Source: Kitasatospora sp. Root107 (GTDB lineage Bacteria > Actinomycetota > Actinomycetes > Streptomycetales > Streptomycetaceae). From it: DNA of 64,000 nt. Each line of letters starts with the position of its first letter. The stretch's first letter is position 1. Under the pieces are notes generated by a model. That model saw nothing but the letters and a program-made list of their open reading frames with translations. It made no database searches and was not told the origin of the DNA. Position numbers and translations under genes: made by a program. Positions 15,620-24,562 of the stretch are shown here, piece by piece. The DNA lies in the NCBI RefSeq assembly GCF_001424875.1, contig NZ_LMCT01000001.1:178022-242021 (forward strand), read 5' to 3'.

Positions 15620-16675
15620 ATGCGCCGTTACGGCAAGGACGCCGACGAGGACGACATCCGCAACCGCCCGGCCCGCAAGGGCTCCAAGCCCCGGACCAGG
15701 ATCAGGCCCAAGCACGAGGACGCCTCCGAGGCGATGATCCTGACCGTCGACCGAGGCCGGCTGACCTGCCTGGTCGAGGCGGGCACCAAGCAGGAGCGCC
15801 AGGTGATGGCGATGAAGTCGCGCGAGCTGGGCCGCAAGGGCGTGGTGGTCGGCGACGTGGTGCACGTGGTCGGCGACCTCTCGGGTGAAGCGGACACGTT
15901 GGCCCGGATCGTCCGGGTCGAGGAGCGCCGCTCGGTCCTGCGCCGCACGGCGGACGACGACGACCCGTTCGAGCGGATCGTGGTGGCCAACGCCCAGCAG
16001 CTGGCGATCGTCACCGCGCTGGCCGACCCGGAGCCCCGGCCCCGGCTGATCGACCGCTGCCTGGTGGCGGCGTACGACGCCGGGATGCGGCCGCTGCTGG
16101 TGCTCACCAAGGCGGACCTGGCCTCGGCCGATCCGCTGCTGGAGGCGTACGCGCCGCTCGGCATCGACTACGTGGTGACCCGGCGGGACGAGCTGGAGAC
16201 CGCCGGGGCGGAGGCGGTCCGGGAGCACCTGCGCGGGCTCTCCACCGTCTTCATCGGGCACTCGGGGGTCGGCAAGACCACCCTGGTGAACGCCCTGGTG
16301 CCGCTGCACCAGCGGTCCACCGGTGTGGTCAACGCGGTCACCGGCCGGGGGCGGCACACCACCGTCTCGGCGCTGGCGCTCCGGTTGCCGCCGCCGCCCG
16401 GGGTGAAGCCAGGATCCAAGAAGGCCCTCGATCCCGGCTGGGTGATCGACACCCCCGGCTTCCGCTCCTTCGGCCTCTCCCACATCGACCCGTCCCGGGT
16501 CATCCTGGCCTTCCCCGACCTGGAGCCCGGCACCGAGGGCTGCCCCCGCGCGTGCAGCCACGACGAGCCCGACTGCGCCCTGGACGCCTGGGTCGCCGAC
16601 GGCCACGCCGAACAGGCCCGGCTGTACTCGCTCCGTCGCCTGCTCTCCTCCAAGGAGGCGCGGGAAGGTGACTGA
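15620..16675 (+). CDS. rsgA: Ribosome small-subunit GTPase RsgA
   Basis: Circularly permuted GTPase that checks late 30S ribosomal subunit maturation. 351 residues from ATG 15620. It has an OB-fold N-terminus, then the permuted G motifs: LTKAD (G4), HSGVGKTTLVNAL (G1) and DTPGF (G3), and the C-terminal zinc-binding segment CPRACSHDEPDCAL (C, C, H, C). The N-terminal 45 residues are basic (RRYGKDADEDDIRNRPARKG) and probably contact rRNA. Co-transcribed with aroA. Confidence 0.95.
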   Translation: MRRYGKDADEDDIRNRPARKGSKPRTRIRPKHEDASEAMILTVDRGRLTCLVEAGTKQERQVMAMKSRELGRKGVVVGDVVHVVGDLSGEADTLARIVRVEERRSVLRRTADDDDPFERIVVANAQQLAIVTALADPEPRPRLIDRCLVAAYDAGMRPLLVLTKADLASADPLLEAYAPLGIDYVVTRRDELETAGAEAVREHLRGLSTVFIGHSGVGKTTLVNALVPLHQRSTGVVNAVTGRGRHTTVSALALRLPPPPGVKPGSKKALDPGWVIDTPGFRSFGLSHIDPSRVILAFPDLEPGTEGCPRACSHDEPDCALDAWVADGHAEQARLYSLRRLLSSKEAREGD

Positions 16676-16731
16676 CGGAAGTCTTTCGGCCCGTCAGAAG
16701 TGTTGGAAGCCCCTCGCGCGGTGATCATAGG

Positions 16732-16757
16732 AAGGTCGGATCAATCGGTCCGGCCTT
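16732..16757 (+). promoter_or_regulatory. RNA hairpin in the 5' region of the SMR exporter gene
   Basis: AAGGTCGGA and TCCGGCCTT can form a 9-bp stem (one G-U) around an eight-base loop, ending two bases before the GAGGGGAG ribosome binding site of the exporter gene. It could modulate translation or be the rsgA terminator. It does not match guanidine riboswitch classes as I remember them. Confidence 0.4.
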
Positions 16758-16776
16758 TCGAGGGGAGTCGGCTCCG

Positions 16777-17100
16777 ATGGCTTGGGCCCTGGTGATCATC
16801 GCCGGACTGTTGGAGACCGGTTTCGCGATCAACCTGAAACTCAGCGACGGCTTCACCAAGCTCTGGCCCACCGTCAGCTTCTGCGTCTTCGCCCTGGGCA
16901 GCTTCGGCCTCCTCACCCTCTCGCTCAAGACCCTCCCGGTCGGCCCGGCCTACGCAGTGTGGACCGGGCTCGGCGCCGCCGGGACGGCCATCTACGGGAT
17001 GATCTACATGGACGAGACCACCTCCGTCCTCAAGCTGGTCTCGATCAGCCTGGTGATCGCGGGCGTGATCGGTCTCCAACTGAGCGGCTCCGGGCACTGA
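16777..17100 (+). CDS. SMR-family exporter, Gdx/SugE type (guanidinium exporter-like)
   Basis: 107 residues, four transmembrane helices, the size of small multidrug resistance proteins that work as antiparallel dimers. The essential membrane glutamate is in GLLETGFAINLKLSDGF; the third helix reads LPVGPAYAVWTGLGAAGTAI. The LK...DGF and PVGPAYAVWTGLGA patterns are closer to the Gdx/SugE subgroup, which exports guanidinium in exchange for protons, than to the broad-spectrum EmrE subgroup. GAGGGGAG precedes the ATG by nine bases. A single gene, so probably a homodimer. Confidence 0.88.
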   Translation: MAWALVIIAGLLETGFAINLKLSDGFTKLWPTVSFCVFALGSFGLLTLSLKTLPVGPAYAVWTGLGAAGTAIYGMIYMDETTSVLKLVSISLVIAGVIGLQLSGSGH

Positions 17101-17150
17101 CGGACCGTCCAGTTCGCGAGCCGAACTGTCCAGATCCGTGGACGCTCGCT

Positions 17151-17163
17151 TAATCTTTCGGGC
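17151..17163 (+). promoter_or_regulatory. Candidate -10 element for a leaderless hisN transcript
   Basis: TAATCT at 17151-17156 lies seven bases before the ATG of hisN, with no Shine-Dalgarno between. A CAGTTCG/CGAACTG hairpin at 17110-17128 just upstream could be an operator or the exporter gene's terminator. Confidence 0.4.
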
Positions 17164-17961
17164 ATGGCCGACTATCACGACGATCTCCGACTCGCCCACG
17201 TCCTCGCCGACTCGGCCGACTCGATCACCATGGAGCGCTTCAAGGCGCTGGACCTCAAGGTCGAGACCAAGCCCGACCTGACCCCGGTGAGCGACGCGGA
17301 CAAGGCCGCCGAGGAGCTGGTGCGCAGCGTGCTGCAGCGGGCCCGCCCGCGCGACGCGGTGCTCGGCGAGGAGTTCGGCCTCAAGGGCTCCGGCCCGCGC
17401 CGCTGGGTGATCGACCCGATCGACGGCACCAAGAACTACGTCCGGGGCGTCCCGGTCTGGGCCACCCTGATCTCACTGCTGGAGGTCGGCCCGGACGGTG
17501 AGCAGCACCCGGTGGTCGGCATCGTCTCGGCCCCGGCCCTGCACCGCCGCTGGTGGGCGGCCAAGGGCCTGGGCGCGTACGCGGGCCGCAGCCTGGCCAA
17601 GGCGAGCCGGATCCACGTCTCCTCGGTCTCCCGGCTGGAGGACGCCTCGCTCTCGTACTCCTCGCTCACCGGCTGGGAGGAGCGGGCCCGGCTGGACGCC
17701 TTCCTCGACCTCTCCCGGTCCTGCTGGCGCACCCGCGCGTTCGGCGACTTCTGGTCGTACATGATGGTCGCCGAGGGCGCGGTGGACATCGCCGCCGAGC
17801 CGGAGCTGAGCCTGTGGGACATGGCCGCGCCGTGCATCGTGGTGCAGGAGGCGGGCGGCCGGTTCACCGGCCTGGACGGCATCGAGGGCCCGAACGGCGC
17901 CGACGCGGTGGCCTCGAACGGGCTGCTGCACGACGAGACGCTGCGCAAACTGACGGTCTGA
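17164..17961 (+). CDS. hisN: Histidinol-phosphatase, inositol-monophosphatase family (HisN)
   Basis: Actinobacterial histidinol-phosphate phosphatase of the IMPase fold, acting late in histidine synthesis. 265 residues with the family metal-binding motifs GEEFG (about 60), [20 protein letters not shown] (about 80-99) and [16 protein letters not shown] near the C-terminus. Other IMPase-family substrates cannot be excluded from sequence alone, but length and the PVWATLISL segment match actinobacterial HisN. Probably its own leaderless transcription unit; a hairpin follows the stop. Confidence 0.88.
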   Translation: MADYHDDLRLAHVLADSADSITMERFKALDLKVETKPDLTPVSDADKAAEELVRSVLQRARPRDAVLGEEFGLKGSGPRRWVIDPIDGTKNYVRGVPVWATLISLLEVGPDGEQHPVVGIVSAPALHRRWWAAKGLGAYAGRSLAKASRIHVSSVSRLEDASLSYSSLTGWEERARLDAFLDLSRSCWRTRAFGDFWSYMMVAEGAVDIAAEPELSLWDMAAPCIVVQEAGGRFTGLDGIEGPNGADAVASNGLLHDETLRKLTV

Positions 17962-17984
17962 CACCCCGTATTTCCGACAGGGGT

Positions 17985-18021
17985 CCGCCCGGTTGCCGAG
18001 TACTCCCCGGCGGCCGGGCGG
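17985..18021 (+). terminator. Hairpin after hisN
   Basis: CCGCCCGG and CCGGGCGG arms enclose a 21-base loop, 23 bases after the hisN stop. Confidence 0.5.
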
Positions 18022-18159
18022 TTGCGCTGAGGGCGGCGCAACTCCCTTGCAACGGCGGCCCCCTACGCTCCCAGGGGTAAAGCCACGGCCCGTCCGGGCC
18101 GGGCCCCGCTCCCCCGTGCGCCCACCCCGCCGGGCCGCCTGCCGAGGGGAAACCCCGAC

Positions 18160-20043
18160 GTGCGTACGCTCCGCAGCATCCGGCACCGACTGGCCCTGCT
18201 GCTCGCTCTCCCGACCGGTGCGCTGGTGCTGATCGCCGCGTTCGGCACGGCCGCCGAGGCCACCCGGCACAGTGCGGCAGGCCGCACCGACCAGCGGGTG
18301 GCGTTGGCGGTCACGACCCAGGAACTGGTCCAACAGCTCCAGCGCGAACGCGGCCTGACGGCCGGTCTGCTCGGCGGTGACGAGAGCTTCCGGGCTCGCC
18401 TCGGCGAACAGCGCGCCACCGCCGACCAGGCCAGGCAACGGCTGGACCAGGCGCTCGCCGCCGAACCGCCCGGCACCCCAGGCGTCCGCGCGGCGCTCGG
18501 CGGGCTCGGCACACTGGCCGCACTGCGCGGCCGGGCCGACACCGGCACCGCTTCCCGGGCCGAGGCGCTCGACTTCTTCAGCCAGGCGATCGGCGGGCTC
18601 TCCACCGCCGCCTTCGCCGAGGCCACCGCCCAGGACCCTGAGCTGCAGGCCGCGCTGACCACCCTGCGGGTGCTGGGCGAGGCCGCCGAGGCGGCGGCGC
18701 TGGAACGCGGCACGCTGAACGGGGTGTTCGCCGCCGGGGCGTTCGGCGAGGGGGACTACCCCGCCTTCGTCCGAGTGCTGTCCGCGAAGAGCAACGCGCT
18801 GGCGCAGGCCCCGCGCACCGCCACCGCCGCCCGGAGTGCAGCGCTGGCCGCCGCACTGCGCAGCCCGGCGGCGGTGGCGGTGGCCGGGATGGAGCAGCGC
18901 GCGCTGACTGGCTACTCGGGCGGACGGCTGCCGGTGCGGGCGGCCGACTGGTGGCAGGCGGCCAGCACGCTGGTCGACGATCTGCACCGAGTGCAGGCCG
19001 AGGCGGCCGGGGAGAGCCGGGCCAGGGCGGCGGAGCTGCGGTCGGCCGCGCTCTGGTCGCTGGGCCGGGAGCTTGCCCTGGCGCTGGTCGCGGTGGCCGG
19101 CGCAGTGGCGCTCGGGGTGGCCGCGAGCCGTTCGGTGACCAAGCCGCTGGCGGCGCTGGTCGACGAGGCCAACGAGCTGGCCGACCGGGTACTGCCGGAG
19201 GCGGTGGCCCGGATCAGGGACGGGGTCGGCACCGCGGAGGATGCCGTCCTGCCCGGTGCGGCGCGGGGCGCGCAGGCCGACGAACTGGCGGAGGTGGCAG
19301 CCGCGTTGGACCGGGTGTCGGCCACCACGGTACGGCTGGCGGTCGAGCAGGCGGTGCTGCGGCGCAACTCCACCGAGTCGCTGGCCAATCTGGGCCGCCG
19401 CAACCAGGCGCTGGTCACCCGTCAACTCGGCTTCCTGTCCGGGCTGGAACAGGTGGAGCACGACCCGGGCGTGCTGGCCAACCTGTTCGAACTGGACCAC
19501 CTGGCCACCCGGATGCGACGGAACGCCGAGAGCATCCTGGTGCTGGTCGGCGAGCGCAGCCCGCGCCGCTGGGAACAGCCGGTGGGGATGGGCGACGTGG
19601 TGCGCGCCGCGCTCGGCGAGGTGGAGGACTACCGGCGGGTGGTGCTGCGTCAGCTGGACGAGGCACGGCTCGACGGTGGTGCGGTGGCCGAAGTCGCGCA
19701 CCTGCTGGCCGAGTTGATCGAGAACGCGTTGGCCGCCTCGGCACCCGACACCGATGTGGAGGTGTTCGCCAGGATCAGCGGAGGCGGCTACCTGATCGCG
19801 GTGATGGACCAGGGCCGGGGCATGACCGAGGCCGAGCTGGAGCGCGCCAACGCCCGGTTGACCGGCCGGGAGAGCTTCCTGGTCGGCCGCAACGGACTGC
19901 TCGGCCACTACGTGGTCGGCCGGCTGGCCGAGCGGCTCGGCGCCCGGGTCCGCCTGGCGCCCGCGCCGGTGCACGGGGTGACCGCCAGCGTGCTGCTGCC
20001 CGCCGGGCTGCTGACCGTCGACCGGGTGGCGGTGGCGCGGTGA
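18160..20043 (+). CDS. CvnA-like membrane sensor kinase with nitrate/nitrite-sensing-type domain
   Basis: 627 residues. An N-terminal membrane helix (HRLALLLALPTGALVLIAAF) is followed by an extracellular helical bundle of NIT type (QELVQQLQRERGLTAGLL), a second helix near 300-320 (LGRELALALVAVAGAVALGV), a HAMP-like linker starting SRSVTKPLAALVDEA, and a HATPase domain with LLAELIENALAAS (N box) and VMDQGRGM (G1). No clear phosphoacceptor His box is seen, as usual for conservon CvnA proteins. The stop overlaps the next gene, a CvnC-like DUF742 protein. The partners CvnB (roadblock) and CvnD (GTPase) are missing here. Confidence 0.87.
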   Translation: MRTLRSIRHRLALLLALPTGALVLIAAFGTAAEATRHSAAGRTDQRVALAVTTQELVQQLQRERGLTAGLLGGDESFRARLGEQRATADQARQRLDQALAAEPPGTPGVRAALGGLGTLAALRGRADTGTASRAEALDFFSQAIGGLSTAAFAEATAQDPELQAALTTLRVLGEAAEAAALERGTLNGVFAAGAFGEGDYPAFVRVLSAKSNALAQAPRTATAARSAALAAALRSPAAVAVAGMEQRALTGYSGGRLPVRAADWWQAASTLVDDLHRVQAEAAGESRARAAELRSAALWSLGRELALALVAVAGAVALGVAASRSVTKPLAALVDEANELADRVLPEAVARIRDGVGTAEDAVLPGAARGAQADELAEVAAALDRVSATTVRLAVEQAVLRRNSTESLANLGRRNQALVTRQLGFLSGLEQVEHDPGVLANLFELDHLATRMRRNAESILVLVGERSPRRWEQPVGMGDVVRAALGEVEDYRRVVLRQLDEARLDGGAVAEVAHLLAELIENALAASAPDTDVEVFARISGGGYLIAVMDQGRGMTEAELERANARLTGRESFLVGRNGLLGHYVVGRLAERLGARVRLAPAPVHGVTASVLLPAGLLTVDRVAVAR

Positions 20044-20384
20044 CCGAGGGCTTCGAACTCGGGTCGGTGGTCCGGCCGTTCGTACTGACAGCAGGGCGGA
20101 CCAGGCCGGTGCGGGACGAGCTGCGGCTGGAGACCCTGGTCTCGGCCCCGCCCGCCGCGCTGGCCGCACCACTCGGCTTCGAGAGGCACCGGATCGTCGA
20201 ACTCTGCCAGTCCCCCCGCTCGGTGGCCGAGCTGGCCGCCCTGCTGCCCGTCCCGCTCGGGGTGGCCCGGGTGCTGGTGGCCGACCTGGCGGCGGAGCGG
20301 TACGTCCGGGTGCACGAACTGGCCGTCGGGGACGCCTCGGTGGCGCTGCTGGAGCGGATCAGGGACGGGCTGCTGCGGCTCTGA
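20040..20384 (+). CDS. DUF742 protein, CvnC-like
   Basis: 114 residues starting at GTG 20040, overlapping the upstream stop by four bases. The sequence SVVRPFVLTAGRTRPVRDEL followed by a winged-helix-like segment (IVELCQSPRSVAELAALLPV, then GVARVLVADLAAERYVRVH) is the DUF742 signature. In conservons this protein sits with a sensor kinase, a roadblock/LC7 protein and a Ras-like GTPase in a membrane complex. Only the kinase-like gene is adjacent here. Cytoplasmic. Confidence 0.88.
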   Translation: MTEGFELGSVVRPFVLTAGRTRPVRDELRLETLVSAPPAALAAPLGFERHRIVELCQSPRSVAELAALLPVPLGVARVLVADLAAERYVRVHELAVGDASVALLERIRDGLLRL

Positions 20385-20390
20385 CATGGG

Positions 20391-20432
20391 TGCGGGGCCC
20401 CGATGACGACCGAACGTCTCCGGGGCCCCGCA
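20391..20432. terminator. Bidirectional terminator between the DUF742 gene and the catalase gene
   Basis: TGCGGGGCCCCG and CGGGGCCCCGCA form a perfect 12-bp stem between convergent genes, with a further GACG/CGTC pairing possible in the loop. Confidence 0.8.
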
Positions 20433-20445
20433 GTCTGGCGTGCCG

Positions 20446-21924
20446 TTACTTCTGCTTGCGCAGCTCGCGGACGGCGTCCTCCAGGCGCTGACCGTAGTCG
20501 GCGTCGGCCTGGCGGAAGTTGTTGATCGCACGCTCGACGATGTCGTCGCGGTCGGCCGAGACCTTGGCGATGAAGCCGGAGAGGTTGGCGATCAGGCGGG
20601 CCTTCTCGTCCTCGGAGAACAGCCGGTAGAGGTTGCCGGCCTGCACGAAGTCGGTGTCCTCGCTGTGCGAGGGCGCCTCGTGATTGCCCGTCAGGCCGTT
20701 CACCGGCACCGCGGCCCAGAGCGGGCGGCCGGTCTCGACGGCACCGCCGAAGCTGTTCGGCTCGTAGTTCTTCGAGCGGCCGTGGCGGCCGTCGTAGAGG
20801 TGGCCGTCCCGGCTGTTGGTGCGCGCCTCGGTGGCGTGCGGGCGGTTCACCGGCAGGTGGTCGGCGTTGATGCCGACCCGGTAGCGGTGCGCGTCCGCGT
20901 AGGCGAACAGGCGGCCCTGGAGCATCTTGTCCGGCGACGGGCCGATACCCGGCACGAAGTGGCCCGGGGAGAAGATCGACTGCTCGACCTCGGCGAAGAC
21001 GTTGTCGGGGTTCCGGTTGAGCTCCAGCTTGCCGATCTCGATCGGCGGGTAGTCCGCGTGCGGCCAGACCTTGGTCAGGTCGAACGGGTTGAAGCGGTAG
21101 TTCGCGGCGTCGGCGGCGGGCATGATCTGCACCTGCACCGTCCAGCTCGGGAAGTCGCCGTTCTCGATCGAGGTGCGCAGGTCCCGCTGGTGGCTGTCCG
21201 GGTCCTCGCCGGCGAGCTTGTTGGCCTCGTCCACCGGCAGGTTCTTGATGCCCTGGTCGGTCTTGAAGTGGTACTTCACCCAGAAGTACTCGCCGGCCTC
21301 GTTCTGCCACTGGTACGTGTGGCTGCCGTAGCCGTTCATGTGGCGGTAGGACGCCGGGATGCCGCGGTCACCGAACAGCCAGGTCACCTGGTGGGTCGAC
21401 TCCGGCGAGAGGCCCCAGAAGTCCCAGACGTTGTCCGCCTCCTGCGAGCCGGTGTACGGGTCGCGCTTCTGGGTGTGGATGAAGTCCGGGAACTTGATGG
21501 CGTCCTTGATGAAGAACACCGGGGTGTTGTTGCCGACGAGGTCGTAGTTCCCCTCCTCGGTGTAGAACTTCAGCGCCCAGCCACGCGGGTCGCGCACCGC
21601 GTCGGCCGAACCGAGGTTGCCCGCCACGGTGGAGAACCGCAGGAAGGTCTCGGTCTGCTTGCCGACCTCGGACAGGAACGCGGCCCGGGTGTACGCGGAG
21701 ACGTCGGCCGTCAGCGTGAAGGTGCCGTACGCGGCGGCGCCACGGGCGTGCACCACGCGCTCCGGGATGCGCTCCCGGTTGAAGTGGGCGAGCTTCTCGA
21801 ACAGCGTCTGATCCTGGATCAGAGCCGGACCGCCTATACCCGCGGTCTCGGTGTTCTGGTTGTCGGCGACCGGGGCGCCGGCCTCCGTCGTCAGCGTGGG
21901 CCGCAGCTCGTCCTGGGTGGTCAT
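20446..21924 (-). CDS. katA: Monofunctional heme catalase, small-subunit clade
   Basis: Decomposes hydrogen peroxide. 492 residues; the catalytic His lies in [14 protein letters not shown], the catalytic Asn in the [20 protein letters not shown] region, and the proximal heme tyrosine in [14 protein letters not shown]. The Asn-Arg-Asp-Gly region and a C-terminus ending RKQK fit the small-subunit (clade 3) type. It is transcribed divergently from a Fur-family regulator 117 bases away, the classic catalase-repressor pair of Streptomyces (CatA-CatR in S. coelicolor), so peroxide induction is expected. Cytoplasmic, no signal. Confidence 0.96.
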   Translation of the reverse strand: MTTQDELRPTLTTEAGAPVADNQNTETAGIGGPALIQDQTLFEKLAHFNRERIPERVVHARGAAAYGTFTLTADVSAYTRAAFLSEVGKQTETFLRFSTVAGNLGSADAVRDPRGWALKFYTEEGNYDLVGNNTPVFFIKDAIKFPDFIHTQKRDPYTGSQEADNVWDFWGLSPESTHQVTWLFGDRGIPASYRHMNGYGSHTYQWQNEAGEYFWVKYHFKTDQGIKNLPVDEANKLAGEDPDSHQRDLRTSIENGDFPSWTVQVQIMPAADAANYRFNPFDLTKVWPHADYPPIEIGKLELNRNPDNVFAEVEQSIFSPGHFVPGIGPSPDKMLQGRLFAYADAHRYRVGINADHLPVNRPHATEARTNSRDGHLYDGRHGRSKNYEPNSFGGAVETGRPLWAAVPVNGLTGNHEAPSHSEDTDFVQAGNLYRLFSEDEKARLIANLSGFIAKVSADRDDIVERAINNFRQADADYGQRLEDAVRELRKQK

Positions 21925-21981
21925 GTCGGGATGCCTCCGCGTATCCGGTCGTACCGTGCCTAAGTATTGGATTGATCCTAG

Positions 21982-22015
21982 CTTGGACTTTGTCTAAGTC
22001 AACACTGGAACCAAG
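21982..22015. promoter_or_regulatory. Inverted repeats in the katA-catR divergent region, candidate CatR operator
   Basis: GACTT-TGTCT-AAGTC at 21986-22000 is a 5-bp inverted repeat, nested in CTTGG (21982-21986) and CCAAG (22011-22015). The AT-rich patch (21960-22010) stands out from its surroundings. Fur-family peroxide repressors bind such AT-rich dyads; the exact box was not matched. Confidence 0.45.
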
Positions 22016-22041
22016 TCGAGAACGTGGCTTACCCTGTCCCC

Positions 22042-22452
22042 ATGAGTGACCTGCTGGAACGACTTCGCGGACGCGGCTGGCGTCTCACCTCGCAGCGGCG
22101 TGTCGTGGCCGAGGTCCTCGACGGCGAGCACGTCCACCTCACCGCCGACGAGGTGCACGCCAGGGCGGTCTCCGTGCTGCCCGAGATCAGCCGCGCCACG
22201 GTCTACAACACGCTCGGCGAAATGGTCTCCCTCGGCGAGGTCATGGAGGTCGCCACCGACGGCCGCGCCAAGCGGTACGACCCCAACGCCCGCCACGCCC
22301 ACCAGCACCTCATCTGCTCCGGCTGCGGCTCCATCCGCGACGTCCACCCCCAGGGTGACCTGATCGCCGCTCTCCCGGCAGGCGAACGCTTCGGCTTTGT
22401 CATCTCCGGCGCCGAGGTCACCTACCGGGGGCTCTGCCCGGACTGCTCCTAG
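22042..22452 (+). CDS. catR: Fur-family peroxide-responsive repressor (CatR-like)
   Basis: 136 residues from ATG 22042. The N-terminal winged helix (WRLTSQRRVVAEVLDG, then PEISRATVYNTLGEMVSLGE) is followed by the metal and dimer domain with RYDPNARHAHQHLICSGCG and a terminal CPDC; the two CxxC pairs hold structural zinc. Position, divergent from katA, marks it as the PerR-like repressor of the catalase gene rather than an iron or zinc regulator. TACCCT lies six bases before the ATG with no Shine-Dalgarno, suggesting a leaderless transcript; a GTG six codons upstream (22024) is a less likely start. Repeat copy B follows its stop. Confidence 0.9.
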   Translation: MSDLLERLRGRGWRLTSQRRVVAEVLDGEHVHLTADEVHARAVSVLPEISRATVYNTLGEMVSLGEVMEVATDGRAKRYDPNARHAHQHLICSGCGSIRDVHPQGDLIAALPAGERFGFVISGAEVTYRGLCPDCS

Positions 22453-22475
22453 GCAGGCGCTCAGCCGTCGACTAC

Positions 22476-22614
22476 CCAGGGGCTCGGGGAACTGCGAGGA
22501 GATCTGGCGTTCGGGTCACTACGAAAGTGCCTGACCCGGCACGCACGTTGAACGCTCCAGAGGTCGGCGTCGCCCACGCGGCGGAGCCGCACATCAGCAG
22601 AGCCCCGAGCCCCT
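22476..22614. repeat. Dispersed repeat element, copy B
   Basis: Left end CCAGGGGCTCGGGGAACTGC continues into GAGATCTGGCGTTCGGGTCA and a CGAAAGTGCCTGACC core shared almost base for base with copy C. GAGGTCGGCGTCGC also recurs near the right end. The right inverted end is reduced to CCCCGAGCCCCT (22603-22614) with about 30 foreign bases before it. The element lies between catR and the Sel1 gene, which converge. Confidence 0.75.
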
Positions 22615-22633
22615 ACCTTCCGAAGCGTGTGCC

Positions 22634-24562
22634 CTAGGCGCTGAGCTCGGAGTGCAGCGCACCCAGCAGCCGCGAGGCCCGCTCGGTGACCTCGGCCGGC
22701 CCGTAGTCGGCCGCGCGACGGCACCAGTTCTCCGCCTGCACCGGCTCGCCCCTGCGGAGGGCGAGCAGCGCGAGCCGCAGCGCGGCCCGCCCGTGCCCGG
22801 CGTCGGCGGCCCGGGTGTACCAGACCATCGCCTCCGCCTCCTCGTCCTGACGGGCCAACAGCAGGCCCAGGTTGAACGAGGCGCTGCGGCTGCCCGCCTC
22901 CGCCGCCCGGCGGTACCAGCTCTCGGCGATCTCCAGGGCGCCCCGCTCGGCGGCCCGCACACCCATCCGGACCTGGGCACGGCGGTGCCCGGCGTCGGCC
23001 GCGACCGCGTACCAGTGCTCGGCCTCGTCGTCCGCGTCACCGCGCCGGTCCAGCAGTGAGGCCAGCCGGAAGGCGCCCTCCGCCGAACTGCCCGCCGCCG
23101 CCTGCCGGTAGCGCTCCAGCGCACCCGTCAGCTGCCCACGCTGCTCCAGGGCCACGGCCAGCTGCAGCGCAGCCTCACCGTGCCCCTCCGCCGCAGCGCG
23201 CGCGTACCACTCGTGCGCCTGCTGCTGCTCCCCGCGCCCGGCGTGCAGCACCCCGAGGTTGAAGGCGCCGTCCACACTCCCGGCCTCGGCGGCCTTGGAG
23301 AACCACGGCTCGGCACCCGACTCGTCGCCGCGCTGCAGCAGCACGACGGCCAGCGCGTTGCAGGCCTCCCGGTGCCCGGCGTACGCCGCGCGCCGGTACC
23401 ACTGCTCGGCCTGTGCCTCGCGCCCGGCGCCCGCGCAGAGCAGGCCGAGGTTGAAGGCGCCGTTCTGGTCGCCCGCCTCCAGGGCGGCGCGGTACCAGCG
23501 CTCGGCGTCAACTGCCTCTCCCCGCCCGGCATGCAGCGCACCGAGCGCGTTGGCGGCGTTGCCGTCGCCCGCCTCGGCGGCCTCCTGCCACCACTCGGCG
23601 GCGGAGGTCAGGTCACCGGCGTCGCGGAGCAGGAAGCCGAGCGCGCAGGCCGCGCGCGGCTCACCGTTCTGCGCCGCCTGCCGGTACCAGCGCGCCGCCT
23701 CGTCGAGGTCGCGGCGCTCCTCCAGCAGCACGCCGAGCCGCAGCCCCGCGCGGGCGTGGCTGCGCGCGGCGGCGGTCCGGTACCAGGTCTCGGCGGTCTC
23801 CTTGTCCCCCGCCGCCTCGCGCATCCGGGCCAGCCGGTAGGCAGCCTCCCGGTGCCCCGCGTCGGCGGACACCTTGAACCAGCGCTCGGCCCGCACGTCG
23901 CGCCGATGCTCCATCAGATCGCCCAGGGCGTACGCCCCGAGCGGGTGGCCGTGCTCGGCGGCGAAGTGCAGCCAGTACTCGGCCGCCTCCTCCTCGCCCT
24001 GGTCGCGCAGCTGCAGTCCGAGCGCGTGCGCGGCCGGGGCCGAGCCGGCCACCGCGGCGTGCCGCCACCACTGGGCGGCCTCGGACCGGTGGCCGCGCTG
24101 GTGCAGCAGGACACCCAGGTTGTTGGCGGCGGCCCGCAGTCCGGCGGCGGCCGCGGTGCGCAGGTACGGCTCGGCGTCCGCCAGGTCGCCCCGGCGGAGC
24201 AGCAGCGCGCCGAGCTGGCTGGCGGCGTTCGGGTCGCCCTGGTCGGCGGCCTGACGGTGCCTCGACTCCAGCGCGGCCTGCTCGCGGGCGGCCAGCGCGG
24301 TCTCGAAGCTGTCCTGGTCGGGCGCGGGGTCGACGGCGGGCTGCGGGCCGTAGCTGCCGGCGGCGGGCGCGAACTGGCGTGCGGAGACCCGGACCAGGCT
24401 GTCCGGGCCGTACCCGGTCTCCCGAGGGACCGTCAGTCCACTGGTGCGCTGGGCGGGCAGGGCCGCGGCGGTCTCCTCGCTCTGCGCCCATGCCTCGGTG
24501 TCGGCCGCCCCCGCGGCCGCCTTGCCCCCACTGCCCGGATCGTTCCTGCCGATCAGCTTCAT
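22634..24562 (-). CDS. Large Sel1/TPR-repeat protein
   Basis: 642 residues from ATG 24562 (GGGAG five bases upstream; a GTG at 24595 is an alternative). After a disordered N-terminal 90 residues the protein is made of about 14 tandem Sel1-like repeats of 35-36 residues, each with the pattern AExWYRxAAxAGxxxAxxxLGxLLxxRG, for example AERWYRAALEAGDQNGAFNL. Such alpha-solenoids are scaffolds for protein interactions; no enzymatic domain or signal peptide is seen. Its function is unknown. The repeats are close to each other in sequence, suggesting expansion by duplication. Confidence 0.88.
   Translation of the reverse strand: MKLIGRNDPGSGGKAAAGAADTEAWAQSEETAAALPAQRTSGLTVPRETGYGPDSLVRVSARQFAPAAGSYGPQPAVDPAPDQDSFETALAAREQAALESRHRQAADQGDPNAASQLGALLLRRGDLADAEPYLRTAAAAGLRAAANNLGVLLHQRGHRSEAAQWWRHAAVAGSAPAAHALGLQLRDQGEEEAAEYWLHFAAEHGHPLGAYALGDLMEHRRDVRAERWFKVSADAGHREAAYRLARMREAAGDKETAETWYRTAAARSHARAGLRLGVLLEERRDLDEAARWYRQAAQNGEPRAACALGFLLRDAGDLTSAAEWWQEAAEAGDGNAANALGALHAGRGEAVDAERWYRAALEAGDQNGAFNLGLLCAGAGREAQAEQWYRRAAYAGHREACNALAVVLLQRGDESGAEPWFSKAAEAGSVDGAFNLGVLHAGRGEQQQAHEWYARAAAEGHGEAALQLAVALEQRGQLTGALERYRQAAAGSSAEGAFRLASLLDRRGDADDEAEHWYAVAADAGHRRAQVRMGVRAAERGALEIAESWYRRAAEAGSRSASFNLGLLLARQDEEAEAMVWYTRAADAGHGRAALRLALLALRRGEPVQAENWCRRAADYGPAEVTERASRLLGALHSELSA

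Noticed and set aside
16676..16776. Guanidine riboswitch before the SMR exporter
   Set aside because: No ACGR-loop hairpin pair and no conserved guanidine-I core could be found by eye; only a simple hairpin is present.
17473..20172. Open frame of about 900 codons antisense to the sensor kinase region
   Set aside because: Composition is Arg/Gly/Pro-rich without any family motif; third-position GC supports the plus-strand sensor and DUF742 genes. A typical shadow frame of high-GC DNA.
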